Shown: in pieces, positions 55,404 through 64,000 of the stretch | How positions within the stretch are numbered: the stretch's first letter is position 1 | Layout of the letters: every line of letters begins with the position of its first letter | Assembly (NCBI GenBank): GCA_907163345.1 | Contig: CAJQUN010000421.1 | Span: 419,209 to 483,208, forward strand | Length of the DNA stretch: 64,000 bases | Source of the DNA: Haberlea rhodopensis | Taxonomy: Eukaryota > Streptophyta > Magnoliopsida > Lamiales > Gesneriaceae | Direction of reading: 5' to 3' | Position numbers and translations under genes: made by a program | Notes under the pieces: model-generated | Databases searched by the model: none | Seen by the model: the letters and a program-made list of their open reading frames with translations, nothing else | Told to the model about the DNA's origin: nothing

Positions 55404-55612
55404 CGATCGATCGCTACAAAAGCAGCGATCGATCGCCGAGGAGCAGTGCGCGAAGAAGAGCTTAGGCGATCGATCGCCTCATATGGCGCGATCGATCGCC
55501 AACGTCCAGTAGCCAAATAAGCATCAGGCGATCGATCGCCTCATTTTGAGCGATCGATCGCCGCTAAGTGAAAAATCAGGCGATCGATCGCCTCGTTTTG
55601 AGCGATCGATCG
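55404..55612 (+). repeat. Palindrome cluster: 8 x CGATCGATCG in E6 5' LTR
   Basis: Four pairs, each exactly 22 bp start to start: 55404/55426, 55467/55489, 55529/55551, 55581/55603. The pairs fold with 13-14 bp stems, for example GGCGATCGATCGCT with AGCGATCGATCGCC. Confidence 0.94.
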
Positions 55613-55773
55613 CCACTGTTCAAAAGATGAAAAATGTTGATTTTTGTTGAATTTTTGGTATTGGGCTATTGTTTAGCTTCTAATATCAATTTGTATGGTT
55701 ATGTAGAACCGTCCCAGGTACCCACGACTTCAAGGAGATAAAGTCTACGATTTCTCCTTCTTTTGGAATTAAG

Positions 55774-55790
55774 GTACGTAAGAGACGTAC
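55774..55790 (+). promoter_or_regulatory. GTACGT-AAGAG-ACGTAC donor hairpin (E6 5' LTR)
   Basis: Preceded by TTAAG. In the 3' LTR the matching place reads GGTAGTAAGAGACGTTACG (two indels), so it is broken there. Confidence 0.6.
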
Positions 55791-55956
55791 GAGCATCGGA
55801 CGGTAAACCATGCCCTTACATATTATGATGATATTTAAGATGATGTTTACGATGATGACGTTTAAGATGATGTTATGATGATGATATCTATGATGATATT
55901 TATAATGATGATGCTTATGATGATGTTATGATGATGATGCTTATGCGATGTTATTT

Positions 55957-56269
55957 GTGGTAAGATGCCACGGGGTAAGACGCCCCACATGGTAAGAGGC
56001 CATGCGATATTATTTGTGGTAAGATGCCACGGGGTAAGATGCCCCACATGGTAAGAGGCCATGCGATGTTATTCGTGGTAAGATGCCACGCAATGTTTAT
56101 GATATGGTAAGACGCCATATGATTGGGTAAGATGCCCACATGGTAAGATGCCAAGCAATGTTTATAATATGGTAAGACGCCATATGATTGGGTAAGATGC
56201 CCACGTGGTAAGATGCCACGCAATGATTATGATATGGTAACATGCCATACAATGGGGTAAGACGCCCCA
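55957..56269 (+). repeat. Array of 15 hairpins with constant 7-base loop (E6 5' LTR)
   Basis: Loop TAAGATG, TAAGACG or TAAGAGG (once TAACATG), closed by matched stems: GTGG/CCAC, GGGG/CCCC, CATGG/CCATG, CGTGG/CCACG, ATATGG/CCATAT, TGGG/CCCA, TGGGG/CCCCA. Only one of the fifteen (near 56140) has a mismatched stem end. Stems vary widely while pairing is kept. Confidence 0.95.
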
Positions 56270-56698
56270 ATATATGAATAAGAGTCAGGGATAACTAAGG
56301 AGGTCGGAGGACGACCAACGACTTTTACTCAACTAAGATGTTATGCATATGTATGCTTTTATATAATGTTAAGTAAATTTATGAATGCTCATGATGTGTT
56401 ATCCCTGTAGGTACACTTTTGGACCAAGGGCCTAGGGTCGGGTTGAGGAAGTGAGCTAAAGGGAGCATGATGAACGTAGGATGCAGGATTTTTGATAGTC
56501 TCTACTCTAGGAGTAGTGTAAATCTATAGCTTTAGCATTCTTTGTTGGGAATGTAATTAAATAGCTTTGAAAACTTTATTTTTGGCCTGTAATCTCCCTA
56601 GCTCAAACTACAACCGGAACCCTTAAGAGGTTATAAATGCATGTTCTATCCAATTTATGTGTACTATATGAAGTTAAGGTAGGAAGACCCTACATTAG

Positions 56699-56711
56699 TG
56701 GTATCAGAGCA
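56699..56711 (+). other. E6 primer-binding site, tRNA-iMet
   Basis: TGGTATCAGAGCA lies 4 bases after the 5' LTR. Confidence 0.95.
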
Positions 56712-56899
56712 GTGGTTAGATAACCCGGGATGAGTGAAGGGTAGCCTTAGCAATAAGTTAGCTAGGTGCTTACTTTCGAACATGTTTTGTGCATAAGTTG
56801 CATATGAAGTATATGATGTTATGCTAACATGTTTTGTTTATCTAACGAAGTATTATACGAACTGCTTTTGGATCTTGTTGTTAATCCTTGTGTTGCAGT

Positions 56900-59800
56900 A
56901 TGGCAGCAAATGTGGAGGTAGGTGACGCAGTGAGCGTCAATGCAAGTGCGGGGCGTACGAATCCCCTACCCCCGCCAGCTTTTGATGATGAACCGGCCGA
57001 ACAGCGGTTATTGCTAGGGGAGCTAAGCTTAACTCAGTTTCTTGCTTATCGACCCCCAACCTTTGAAGGAACCGAAACTGGGGAACGAGCTGAGGAATGG
57101 TTAGAAAGAATAGAGCAAATCTTTGTGGCAGCCCCATGTGCGAAGACAGCGTGGATACGGTTAGCGGAGTTCCAATTGGCCAAGAAGGCGTTAATGTGGT
57201 GGAAGACCACTGTGGTAGAGCAAGAGGCTCAAGGTCATGAAGTTAACTGGAAAATGTTTCGAACTCGCTTCCTGAACCGTTATTTCTCGGCTGCAGCACG
57301 ACAGGCTAAGGAAGATGAATTCACTCACCTCAAGCAAGGTAATATGTCGGTATCGGATTATGCTCTTCAGTTTTGCTCCTTGCTCCGATATGTACCTCAC
57401 ATTGCCACGAGCACGCAAGCAAAAATGAGGAATTTCATGAAGGGTCTGAGGCCGGAGCTATACGATAGGGTGATCACTTATGGCCCTACTTGTTTTGATG
57501 ATGCACTCTCAAGGGCTGAGCTAGCCGAACTAGGAGTGGGTGCATACCCTGATGTTGTACCACCGTCGGCACCCTCTCAGAAATCCACTCCGGATAATTT
57601 GAAGCCGAGGAATGATCAGTTTAAGTCAAGGGGGAACTCCTCAGCGTCAAGGTTTAGTGGTAAGAAGTCCGACAATAGGTGGAAAGGAAACCGAAGAGGT
57701 GATGCCCCATCGGGAAGGGGGCAGTCTCAGGGAGACAGATCCGGGAGGATCCAATGCACTCTTTGTGGGCAACCACATTTGGCAAAAGACTGTATAGGGT
57801 GCTATGTTTGTGGCGACAAGGGCCACTTTGCTAGACAGTGTCCCAACAGGGGAAGTCAACAGGGTTCTGCGGGGAGGCCTGCAGATAGGACAGCACAGCA
57901 CAGACCACCCTTTGTACCGAGACAGCATGGAGGTCAGCCCATGGGGCCACCTCAAGGACAAGTCTATGCACTGACAAGGGAGCAGGCTTCAGCGGCTCCG
58001 GAGGAGGTTATAGCGGGTACGTGTCTTTTATTTACGTACCCTGCTTTTATATTGATCGACACAGGTGCGTCACACTCTTTTGTGTCGACAAGTTTTGTGG
58101 AAAGGTACCACTTATGCACTTCTCCGTCGCCCACGCCTCTTATAGTCTCGACCCCCGCTGGAAGAAGTATGATTACTGATCGGATCGTCTACAATGGCCT
58201 CATTTATTTTGAGGATAAGGAACTAAGGTCAGACTTGATTGTTCTGGGAATGTCAGATTTTGATTGCATTCTGGGCATTGATGTTCTGAACAGGTATCAG
58301 GCAGTTGTGAACTGCAGGCAGAGAACTGTACGGTTTAAATCCGATATGGGAGTTCCATGGACGTTCTATGGGGATGGTTCTCGCTCTAAGATTCCATTGA
58401 TATCTGCTGTCAAGATGGCGCAGTTGTTGGAACGAGGTCATTCAGGATATCTCATTTATGCCGTCGATGTTACGGAAAAGAAAGGAGAAGTGAAAGTTGA
58501 GGATGTGCCCGTAGTGGCGGAGTTCCCTGATGTCTTCCCGGAGGAGATTCCCGGATTCCCACCGACGAGAGAGGTCGAGTTTGGGATTGAGTTATTACCA
58601 GGGACGTCGGCCATTTCTCGTGCCCCTTATAGGATGGCACCAGCGGAGCTAAGGGAATTAAAGATTCAGTTGCAAGAACTTCTTGATAAGGGCTATATAC
58701 GCCCTAGCGTATCGCCCTGGGGAGCACCAGTTTTATTTGTGAAGAAGAAAGATGGTTCGATGCGTTTGTGCATCGATTACAGACAACTGAACAAAGCCAC
58801 GGTGAAGAATAAGTACCCACTTCCGAGGATCGATGATTTGTTTGATCAGTTGCAGGGTACGAGGCTCTACAGTAAGATCGATCTGAGGTCGGGGTACCAT
58901 CAGATTCGAGTAAGAGAAGAGGACGTCCAGAAGACAGCCTTCAGGACTAGGTATGGGCATTATGAATTTCTAGTCATGCCTTTTGGAGTGACGAATGCCC
59001 CGGCTGTTTTCATGAGTTTGATGAACAAGGTGTTCCAGCCGTATTTGGATCAATTCGTCATAGTTTTCATTGACGACATACTCATCTACTCTAGGACCGA
59101 AGAAGATCATGTACGGCACTTGAGGACAGTACTTCAGATCCTTAGGGATCATCAGTTGTATGCAAAGCTGAGCAAGTGCGAATTCTGGTTAGACAGCGTG
59201 GTGTTCCTAGGCCATGTTATATCTAGCCAAGGGATATCTGTGGATCCGAGGAAGATTGAAGCTGTGATGGAGTGGGCAGCACCCACTTCTGTACCCGAGA
59301 TACGGAGTTTTCTGGGCTTAGCAGGTTATTACCGACGTTTTGTCGAAGGATTTTCTAAGATCGCTAAGCCATTGACACAGCTGACTCAGAAAGGAGTCCC
59401 ATTCTTTTGGTCCGAAGCTTGTGAGGAAAGCTTCCAAGAATTGAAGCGTCGTTTGACAACAGCGCCAGTATTGGTGATTCCGTCTGAGGATAAGAGGTTT
59501 GCCTTGTACACGGATGCGTCACTGCAGGGTTTGGGCTGCGTATTGATGCAAGACAGACAAGTGGTAGCCTATGCTTCGAGACAGTTGAAGCCTCATGAGA
59601 CCAGGTACCCAGTCCATGATCTGGAACTGGCAGCTATCATTTTCGCCTTGAAGATTTGGCGTCATTACCTTTATGGTACTACGTTTACCATTTTTACGGA
59701 CCATAAGAGCCTGAAGTTCTTGTTCACTCAGGCAGAGTTGAATATGAGGCAAAGGAGGTGGATGGACTTACTCAAGGATTATGACTGTGAAATTGAGTAC

Positions 59801-60142
59801 CATCCTGGTAAGGCAAATTTGATAGCAGACGCCTTAAGTCGGAAGGTGAAGAGCACCGCTGAGGACGTTATGTGTTTATCAGCTTTGATGATTTCTTATT
59901 GCCATCTGGGCTATGATTTCGATGTAGACATGTCGCCGGTGCGAGTATCGACCTTATTGGCCGAGCCAGACGTATTTGAGGCAATCAGGAAAGCCCAGAG
60001 ATCGGATGATGAAGTGCAGAGATGGTCATCAATAGCACTTCGAGGCCAGCCAACAAAGTTTAGTGTGGCTGAAGATGACTCTTTAAGATTGGGCAACCGA
60101 TGGGTGGTCCCAGATACGCCAGGATTGCGTAAAGGAATTTAG
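56900..60142 (+). CDS. E6 Gag-Pol polyprotein (Gag to RNase H), open part
   Basis: ATG at 56900 (MAANVEVGDAVSVNASAGR). Gag core complete (SVSDYALQFCSLLRYVPHI). Zinc knuckles at residues 286-314 (CTLCGQPHLAKDC and CYVCGDKGHFARQC); protease DTGASH at 387; RT with Asp-Asp at 725-726 (VFIDDILIYS); RNase H TDAS, DLELAA, TDHKS and IADALSR. It stops at 60140-60142 in the linker before the integrase HHCC, where bases are missing relative to E3 (GGAATTTAG for GGATCTTGGGAC). Closest relative in the window is E1. The undamaged 1080 codons contrast with what follows. Confidence 0.95.
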   Translation: MAANVEVGDAVSVNASAGRTNPLPPPAFDDEPAEQRLLLGELSLTQFLAYRPPTFEGTETGERAEEWLERIEQIFVAAPCAKTAWIRLAEFQLAKKALMWWKTTVVEQEAQGHEVNWKMFRTRFLNRYFSAAARQAKEDEFTHLKQGNMSVSDYALQFCSLLRYVPHIATSTQAKMRNFMKGLRPELYDRVITYGPTCFDDALSRAELAELGVGAYPDVVPPSAPSQKSTPDNLKPRNDQFKSRGNSSASRFSGKKSDNRWKGNRRGDAPSGRGQSQGDRSGRIQCTLCGQPHLAKDCIGCYVCGDKGHFARQCPNRGSQQGSAGRPADRTAQHRPPFVPRQHGGQPMGPPQGQVYALTREQASAAPEEVIAGTCLLFTYPAFILIDTGASHSFVSTSFVERYHLCTSPSPTPLIVSTPAGRSMITDRIVYNGLIYFEDKELRSDLIVLGMSDFDCILGIDVLNRYQAVVNCRQRTVRFKSDMGVPWTFYGDGSRSKIPLISAVKMAQLLERGHSGYLIYAVDVTEKKGEVKVEDVPVVAEFPDVFPEEIPGFPPTREVEFGIELLPGTSAISRAPYRMAPAELRELKIQLQELLDKGYIRPSVSPWGAPVLFVKKKDGSMRLCIDYRQLNKATVKNKYPLPRIDDLFDQLQGTRLYSKIDLRSGYHQIRVREEDVQKTAFRTRYGHYEFLVMPFGVTNAPAVFMSLMNKVFQPYLDQFVIVFIDDILIYSRTEEDHVRHLRTVLQILRDHQLYAKLSKCEFWLDSVVFLGHVISSQGISVDPRKIEAVMEWAAPTSVPEIRSFLGLAGYYRRFVEGFSKIAKPLTQLTQKGVPFFWSEACEESFQELKRRLTTAPVLVIPSEDKRFALYTDASLQGLGCVLMQDRQVVAYASRQLKPHETRYPVHDLELAAIIFALKIWRHYLYGTTFTIFTDHKSLKFLFTQAELNMRQRRWMDLLKDYDCEIEYHPGKANLIADALSRKVKSTAEDVMCLSALMISYCHLGYDFDVDMSPVRVSTLLAEPDVFEAIRKAQRSDDEVQRWSSIALRGQPTKFSVAEDDSLRLGNRWVVPDTPGLRKGI

Positions 60143-61425
60143 AACGGGCTCATAGTAGCCGGTTCAGTATCCACCCCGGTGGAAGAAGAAAGGACCTAAG
60201 TGGTCAATTCTGGTGGAGACGCATGAAGCGTGATGTGATCAGCTTCGTTAAGAGATGTTTGATCTGCCAACAAGTAAAGGCAGAAAGGCAGAGGCCTGGT
60301 GGCGAGCTGAAGAGCTTGGAGGTACCTAAGTGGAAGTGGGAGCATATATCTATGGACTTCGTGACCCACTTGCCAAGGTCGGCCTCTGGATTTGATGCGA
60401 TCTGGGTGATCGTAGATAGGCTGACGAAGGTAGCTCATTTCATCCCTTACAGTATGACTTTCACGTATTTAAAGATGGCCCAATTATATGTACGGGATGT
60501 AGTGAGGTTGCATGGGATTCCAGTCTCGATTGTGTCTGACAGAGACCCAAGGTTTACTTCTCATTTTTGGGAGGGTCTCCAGACAGCTTTGGGCACCGAG
60601 GTGAGACTAAGTACAGCTTATCACCCTCAGACTGATGGCCAAACGGAGCGTACTATACAGACGCTCGAAGATATACTGAGGGCATGTGTTTTGGAGTTTG
60701 ATACTCCGTGGCAAGAGTCTATACCTCTGGTGGAGTTCTCCTACAATAACAGCTATCAGGCGAGCATTCAAATGGCCCCTTTTGAAGCTCTGTACGGACG
60801 ACGATGTAGGTCACCGCTGTTGTATTGGGAGGACTTGACGAGTGTAAAGCGGTCGGAGGACCGGATATGATTAAGGACATGGAGGAAAGATTAAGATGAT
60901 ACGCTTAAAGATGAAAGCGGCCCAAGATAGGCAAGCAGCCTATGCCAATAAGCGGCGACGACCGCTAGAATTTCAAGTAGGAGACAAGGTCTTCTTGAAA
61001 ATCTCACCCTTCAGGGTGTTGTTCGATTTGGTATGCGGGGGAAGTTATCCCCGAGGTATGTTGGACCGTATGAGGTATTACAGCGTATCGGCACGTTGGC
61101 TTACCGATTGGCTTTACCGCCGTCCTTATCTGGAATTCATGATGTCTTCCATGTTTCTATGTTGAGAAAGTATGAGCCCGATCCGTCTCATGTTTTACAG
61201 CCTACTGAAGTGCAGTTAGATTCAGATGTATCCTACGTTGAACGACCGGTCAGAATTCTGGATCGTGAGGATCGCAGACTACGAAGTAAAGTTTATACCA
61301 ATGGTCAAAGTTCAGTGGGATCGTCGGGGGGTGTCGAGGAGGCTACGTGGGAGACGGAGCGGCATATGATGCAGCATTACCCCGAACTATTTTCTGGTAT
61401 GATTTATGTTAGTTTCTTTGGGTAA
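60143..61425 (+). pseudogene. E6 integrase and chromodomain with several small indels
   Basis: HHCC region near 60145-60270 lacks a few bases (GGAAGAAGAAAGGACC where E3 has a Lys-Lys-Met-Tyr stretch). Integrase core is open from 60223 to 60870 (SMDFVTHLP, SDRDPRF, TERTIQTLE). Small indels near 60825-60890, 61013-61030 and 61290-61330 shift the frame through the C-terminal domain and chromodomain (YVERPVRILDRED .. GVEEATWETERHMMQHYPELF). All catalytic motifs are legible. The indels are nearly all one base and continue at similar density into the 3' LTR, so sequence error is a real alternative to decay. Confidence 0.88.
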
Positions 61426-61433
61426 GTGCATGC

Positions 61434-61471
61434 GATTTCGAGGGACGAAATCTTGTAAGTAGGGGAAGTAA
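61434..61471 (+). other. E6 3'-terminal stem and polypurine tract
   Basis: GATTTCG-AGGGA-CGAAATC (61434-61452), then AAGTAGGGGAAGTAA before the LTR, slightly altered from the other elements. Confidence 0.8.
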
Positions 61472-63441
61472 TGTGATGCCCCGAAATTAATTAATGGTAA
61501 CTTGGACATTAATTATGTTTATATGATGTATCATGTGTTGATAAGATTTATGTGTTGAGTATTAAGATGTTAACATGATTAATTGTATTAATTGTCAAAT
61601 ATGAGGAAGATGTGATTTTAAATGAAGTTAGAGCATTGTTGAAAAATGCTTCTGGAAATACCCAAGTAGGGTATTTTATACATCATGTTAAGTTTGGGGT
61701 ACAATTTTAATTAAGAAAAGTAAACCCCCCCTTTTAAATCCCCTACCCATCACTTTAACCCCTTTACCTCTCACTTTATTAAAAACCCCCAAATCACTTC
61801 CCAACCCCAAACCCTACCCCATTTTCGAAATTCACCAAAAGAGGAGGAGAAAGTTCCACAAAATCCTTATTTGTGTGATCTTTGCTAGGATTTGGAGCCT
61901 ACAAGAGGTATGGAACCATTCCTACAAGTTTTATGATGTTTGGTGTTGAAATGGGTTAAGTTTTGATGTTTTATGTGGGTTTATTTGGGGTATGTGTTGT
62001 TTATGGTTGGGGTATGTTTTTTGAAGTGTTTTATGTGGGTTTTAGTGGGTTATGATGTTATTGTTGATGTTGGGAAGTTTGGTGTTGAAAGGGTTGAAGA
62101 TGAGCTTGCAAAATGCACATGGAAATGGTGTGAAATCGCGGCCACTGTAAGTGGCGATCGATCGCTACAAAAGCAGCGATCGATCGACGAGGAGCAGTGC
62201 GCGAGAAGAGCTTAGGCGATCGATCGCCTCATATGGCGCGATCGATCGCCAACGTCCAGTAGCCAAATAAGCTCAGGCGATCGATCGCCTCATTTTGAGC
62301 GATCGATCGCCGCTAAGTGAAAAATCAGGCGATTCGATTCGCCTCGTTTTGAGCGAATCGATCGCCACTGTTCAAAGATTGAAAAATGTTGATTTTTGTT
62401 GAATTTTTGTATTGGGCTATGTTTAGCTTCTAATATCAATTGTATGGTTATGTAGAACCGTCCCAGGTACCCACGACTTCAAAGGAGATAAAGTCTACGA
62501 TTTCTCCTTCTTTTGGAATAAGGTAGTAAGAGACGTTACGAGCATCGGACGGTTAAACCAGCCCTTACATATTATGATGATATTTAAGATGATGTTTACG
62601 ATGATGACGTTAAGATGATGTTATGATGATGATATCTATGATTGATATTTATAATGATGATGCTTATGATGATGTTGATGATGATGATGCTTAGACGATG
62701 TTTTGTGGTAAGATGCCACGGGGGTAAGACGCCCCACATGGTAAGAGGCCATGCGATATTATTTGTGGTAAGATGCACGGGGTAAAGAGGCCCCACATGG
62801 TAAGAGGCCATGCGATGTTATTCGTGGTAAGATGCCACGCAATGTTTATGATATGGTAAGACGCCATATGATTGGGTAAGATGCCCACATGGTAAGATGC
62901 CAAGCAATGTTTATAATATGGTAAGACGCCATATGATTGGGTAAGATGCCCAGTGGTAAGATGCCACGCAATGATTATGATGATATGGTAAAATGCCATA
63001 CAATGGGGTAAGACGCCCCAATATATGAATAAGAGTCAGGGATAACTAAGGAGGTCGGAGGACGACCCGACTTTTACTCAACTAAGATGTTATGCATATG
63101 TATGCTTTTATATAATGTTAAGTAAATTTATGAATGCTCATGATGTGTTATCCCTGTAGGTACACTTTTGGACCAAGGGCCTAGGTCGGGTTGAGGAAGT
63201 GAGCTAAAGGGAGCATGATGAACGTAGGATGCAGGATTTTTGATAGTCTCTACTCTAGGAGTAGTGTAAATCTATAGCTTTAGCATTCTTTGTTGGGAAT
63301 GTAATTAAATAGCTTTGAAAACTTTATTTTTGGCCTGTAATCTCCCTAGCTCAAACTACAACCGGAACCCTTAAGAGGTTATAAATGCATGTCTATCCAA
63401 TTTATGTGTACTATATGAAGTTAAGGTAGGAAGACCCTACA
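61472..63441 (+). repeat. E6 3' LTR (1970 bp)
   Basis: Copy of 54721-56694 with many one-base insertions and deletions and comparatively few substitutions. The palindrome cluster, donor hairpin and hairpin array are all present but nicked by indels. Ends AGACCCTACA followed by tcaag. Confidence 0.94.
62155..62366 (+). repeat. Palindrome cluster in E6 3' LTR (eight sites, two altered)
   Basis: The seventh site reads CGATTCGATTCG and the eighth CGAATCGATCG. The second pair partner has an A flank (GATCGACG). The remaining cores are intact. Confidence 0.85.
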
Positions 63442-64000
63442 TCAAGTTTTAGTATAGGAATTTGAAAGTACGGATGTCGAACCCACATGGATTGAAAATT
63501 AAGTTATACCAAGTTATGTATTAGAATAAATCTTGACTTTATCTAGACCAATTGATGGCATAATTATTAAATTAATCTACTAAAATAAAATAAAATAGCA
63601 ATATGAAAATTTAAGTGGAGAAATCAATGAGAACGGATTCTAGAGGTTCGACTTCACTCAAATATCCACTATGTCGTGTTCTTCTAGTTTATAACCATGA
63701 ATCCTATGTTATCTATTACCTCGTCGAGTGTTTAAATAGAAATAATTATTCAACAATATCTTGATGTGCCACCAAAGATAATTATTAAAACAATTTCAAT
63801 AGCGCAAGATTCGTTATATGGCTTCGTTGGAGTTATATGTCTCACCGACTATATAAACTTCCAACGATGTAAATTCCCCGGTCTATTCAAAAACCCCCTC
63901 TCCCTAGTGATAGATTCTAAATAATATGACGAATTCAACTAGTGATAATTAATTGAAACGCATTTCAAATAAGGAGGATCACAAATAAACCAAACGAAAA
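63442..64000 (-). repeat. X1 5' LTR, outer part, leaving the window
   Basis: Resumes the X1 LTR after E6 (plus-strand tcaagttttagtatagg..gtcgaacccacatgg). No gene or promoter that I can support in these 559 bases. Confidence 0.65.

Larger units (their letters stand above)
54721..56694 (+). repeat. E6 5' LTR (1974 bp)
   Basis: Starts TGTGATGCCCCG and ends AGACCCTACA. Eight palindromes 55404-55612, GTAGAACC..CCCAGGT block (55703-55719), donor hairpin 55774-55790, ATG-rich repeat 55820-55940, 15-hairpin array 55957-56269. Long-range stem AGGGATAAC (56287-56295) with GTTATCCCT (56398-56406), and CTACTC-TAG-GAGTAG (56512-56526). Confidence 0.95.
55774..56898 (+). other. Predicted leader intron of E6
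   Basis: Donor TTAAG|GTACGTAAG. Acceptor TTGTTGTTAAT then CTTGTGTTGCAG, one base before the gag ATG. 1125 bases including the hairpin array and primer site. Inference. Confidence 0.45.
54721..63441 (+). mobile_element. E6: chromovirus (Tekay type), complete, TSD tcaag
   Basis: LTRs are 54721-56694 and 61472-63441, flanked by tcaag at 54716-54720 and 63442-63446. Primer site 56699, gag-pol from 56900, polypurine tract before 61472. 8721 bp. Gag to RNase H is open; from about 60130 onward single-base indels are frequent in pol and in the 3' LTR. Confidence 0.95.
43569..64000 (-). mobile_element. X1: Tat/Athila-like Ty3/gypsy element, probably non-autonomous, right LTR leaves the window
   Basis: Minus-sense. 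LTR at 64000-63442 and 54720-54682 (split by E6), tRNA-Asp-type primer site 54675-54658, a short gag-like frame (split by C1), an unknown small ORF at 45591-45193, then 1.6 kb of non-coding DNA down to the E5 junction. The 3' LTR is not in the window. No pol was found. The short gag and absence of pol suggest a large retrotransposon derivative of the Tat/Athila branch. Confidence 0.75.

Overview
The window is plant nuclear DNA and, as far as I can read it, consists entirely of nested LTR retrotransposons. No host gene, tRNA gene or rRNA gene is visible. The organism is very probably an angiosperm. The evidence is Ty3/gypsy chromoviruses of the Tekay (Del) type with plant initiator-Met primer sites and LTRs of 2 kb or more, a degenerate Ty1/copia element, and a Tat/Athila-like element with a tRNA-Asp-type primer site. 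Such density suggests pericentromeric or other heterochromatin. I cannot name the species. Element names (E1-E6, L1a/L1b, C1, X1) are mine.

Layout. 1-6799: E1, a decayed minus-strand chromovirus running off the left edge, carrying solo LTR L1a (3266-5836, TSD attcc). 6800-37368: E2, a non-coding element (LARD-like) with LTRs of about 3.1 kb, inserted in the E1 LTR. The E2 5' LTR is split by E3 (9125-27515). The E3 integrase coding region is split by the very young E4 (14874-24244, TSD gaagt). The E2 interior holds solo LTR L1b (31517-34070, TSD agata). At 37368/37369 the E2 3' LTR, lacking its last bases, is fused at a GGGCC microhomology to the middle of gag of E5 (37369-43568, degenerate chromovirus with 3' LTR). 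43569-64000: X1, a minus-strand Tat/Athila-like element, interrupted by copia element C1 (45830-54287, TSD ggatc) in its gag and by chromovirus E6 (54721-63441, TSD tcaag) in its LTR.

How the parts work together. The chromoviruses encode Gag with two zinc knuckles, aspartic protease, reverse transcriptase, RNase H, integrase and a C-terminal chromodomain in one reading frame. E4 has one single-base frameshift. E3 was open throughout until E4 landed in it. E2 keeps the primer site, 3'-UTR stem and polypurine tract but has no protein, so it would have to borrow enzymes.

The most interesting material is non-coding. The LTRs share a layout built of inverted repeats: (1) in the chromovirus LTRs, the palindrome CGATCGATCG in pairs 19-22 bp apart; (2) a GTACGT-N3-5-ACGTAC hairpin containing a good splice donor, with a good acceptor immediately before the gag ATG; (3) an array of short hairpins with constant loop length and co-varying stems; (4) a long-range stem (GGGACAAC with GTTGTCCC) showing compensatory changes between families; (5) a small hairpin near the LTR 3' end. 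Together these suggest a structured and possibly alternatively spliced leader RNA. That is inference, but it is directly testable.
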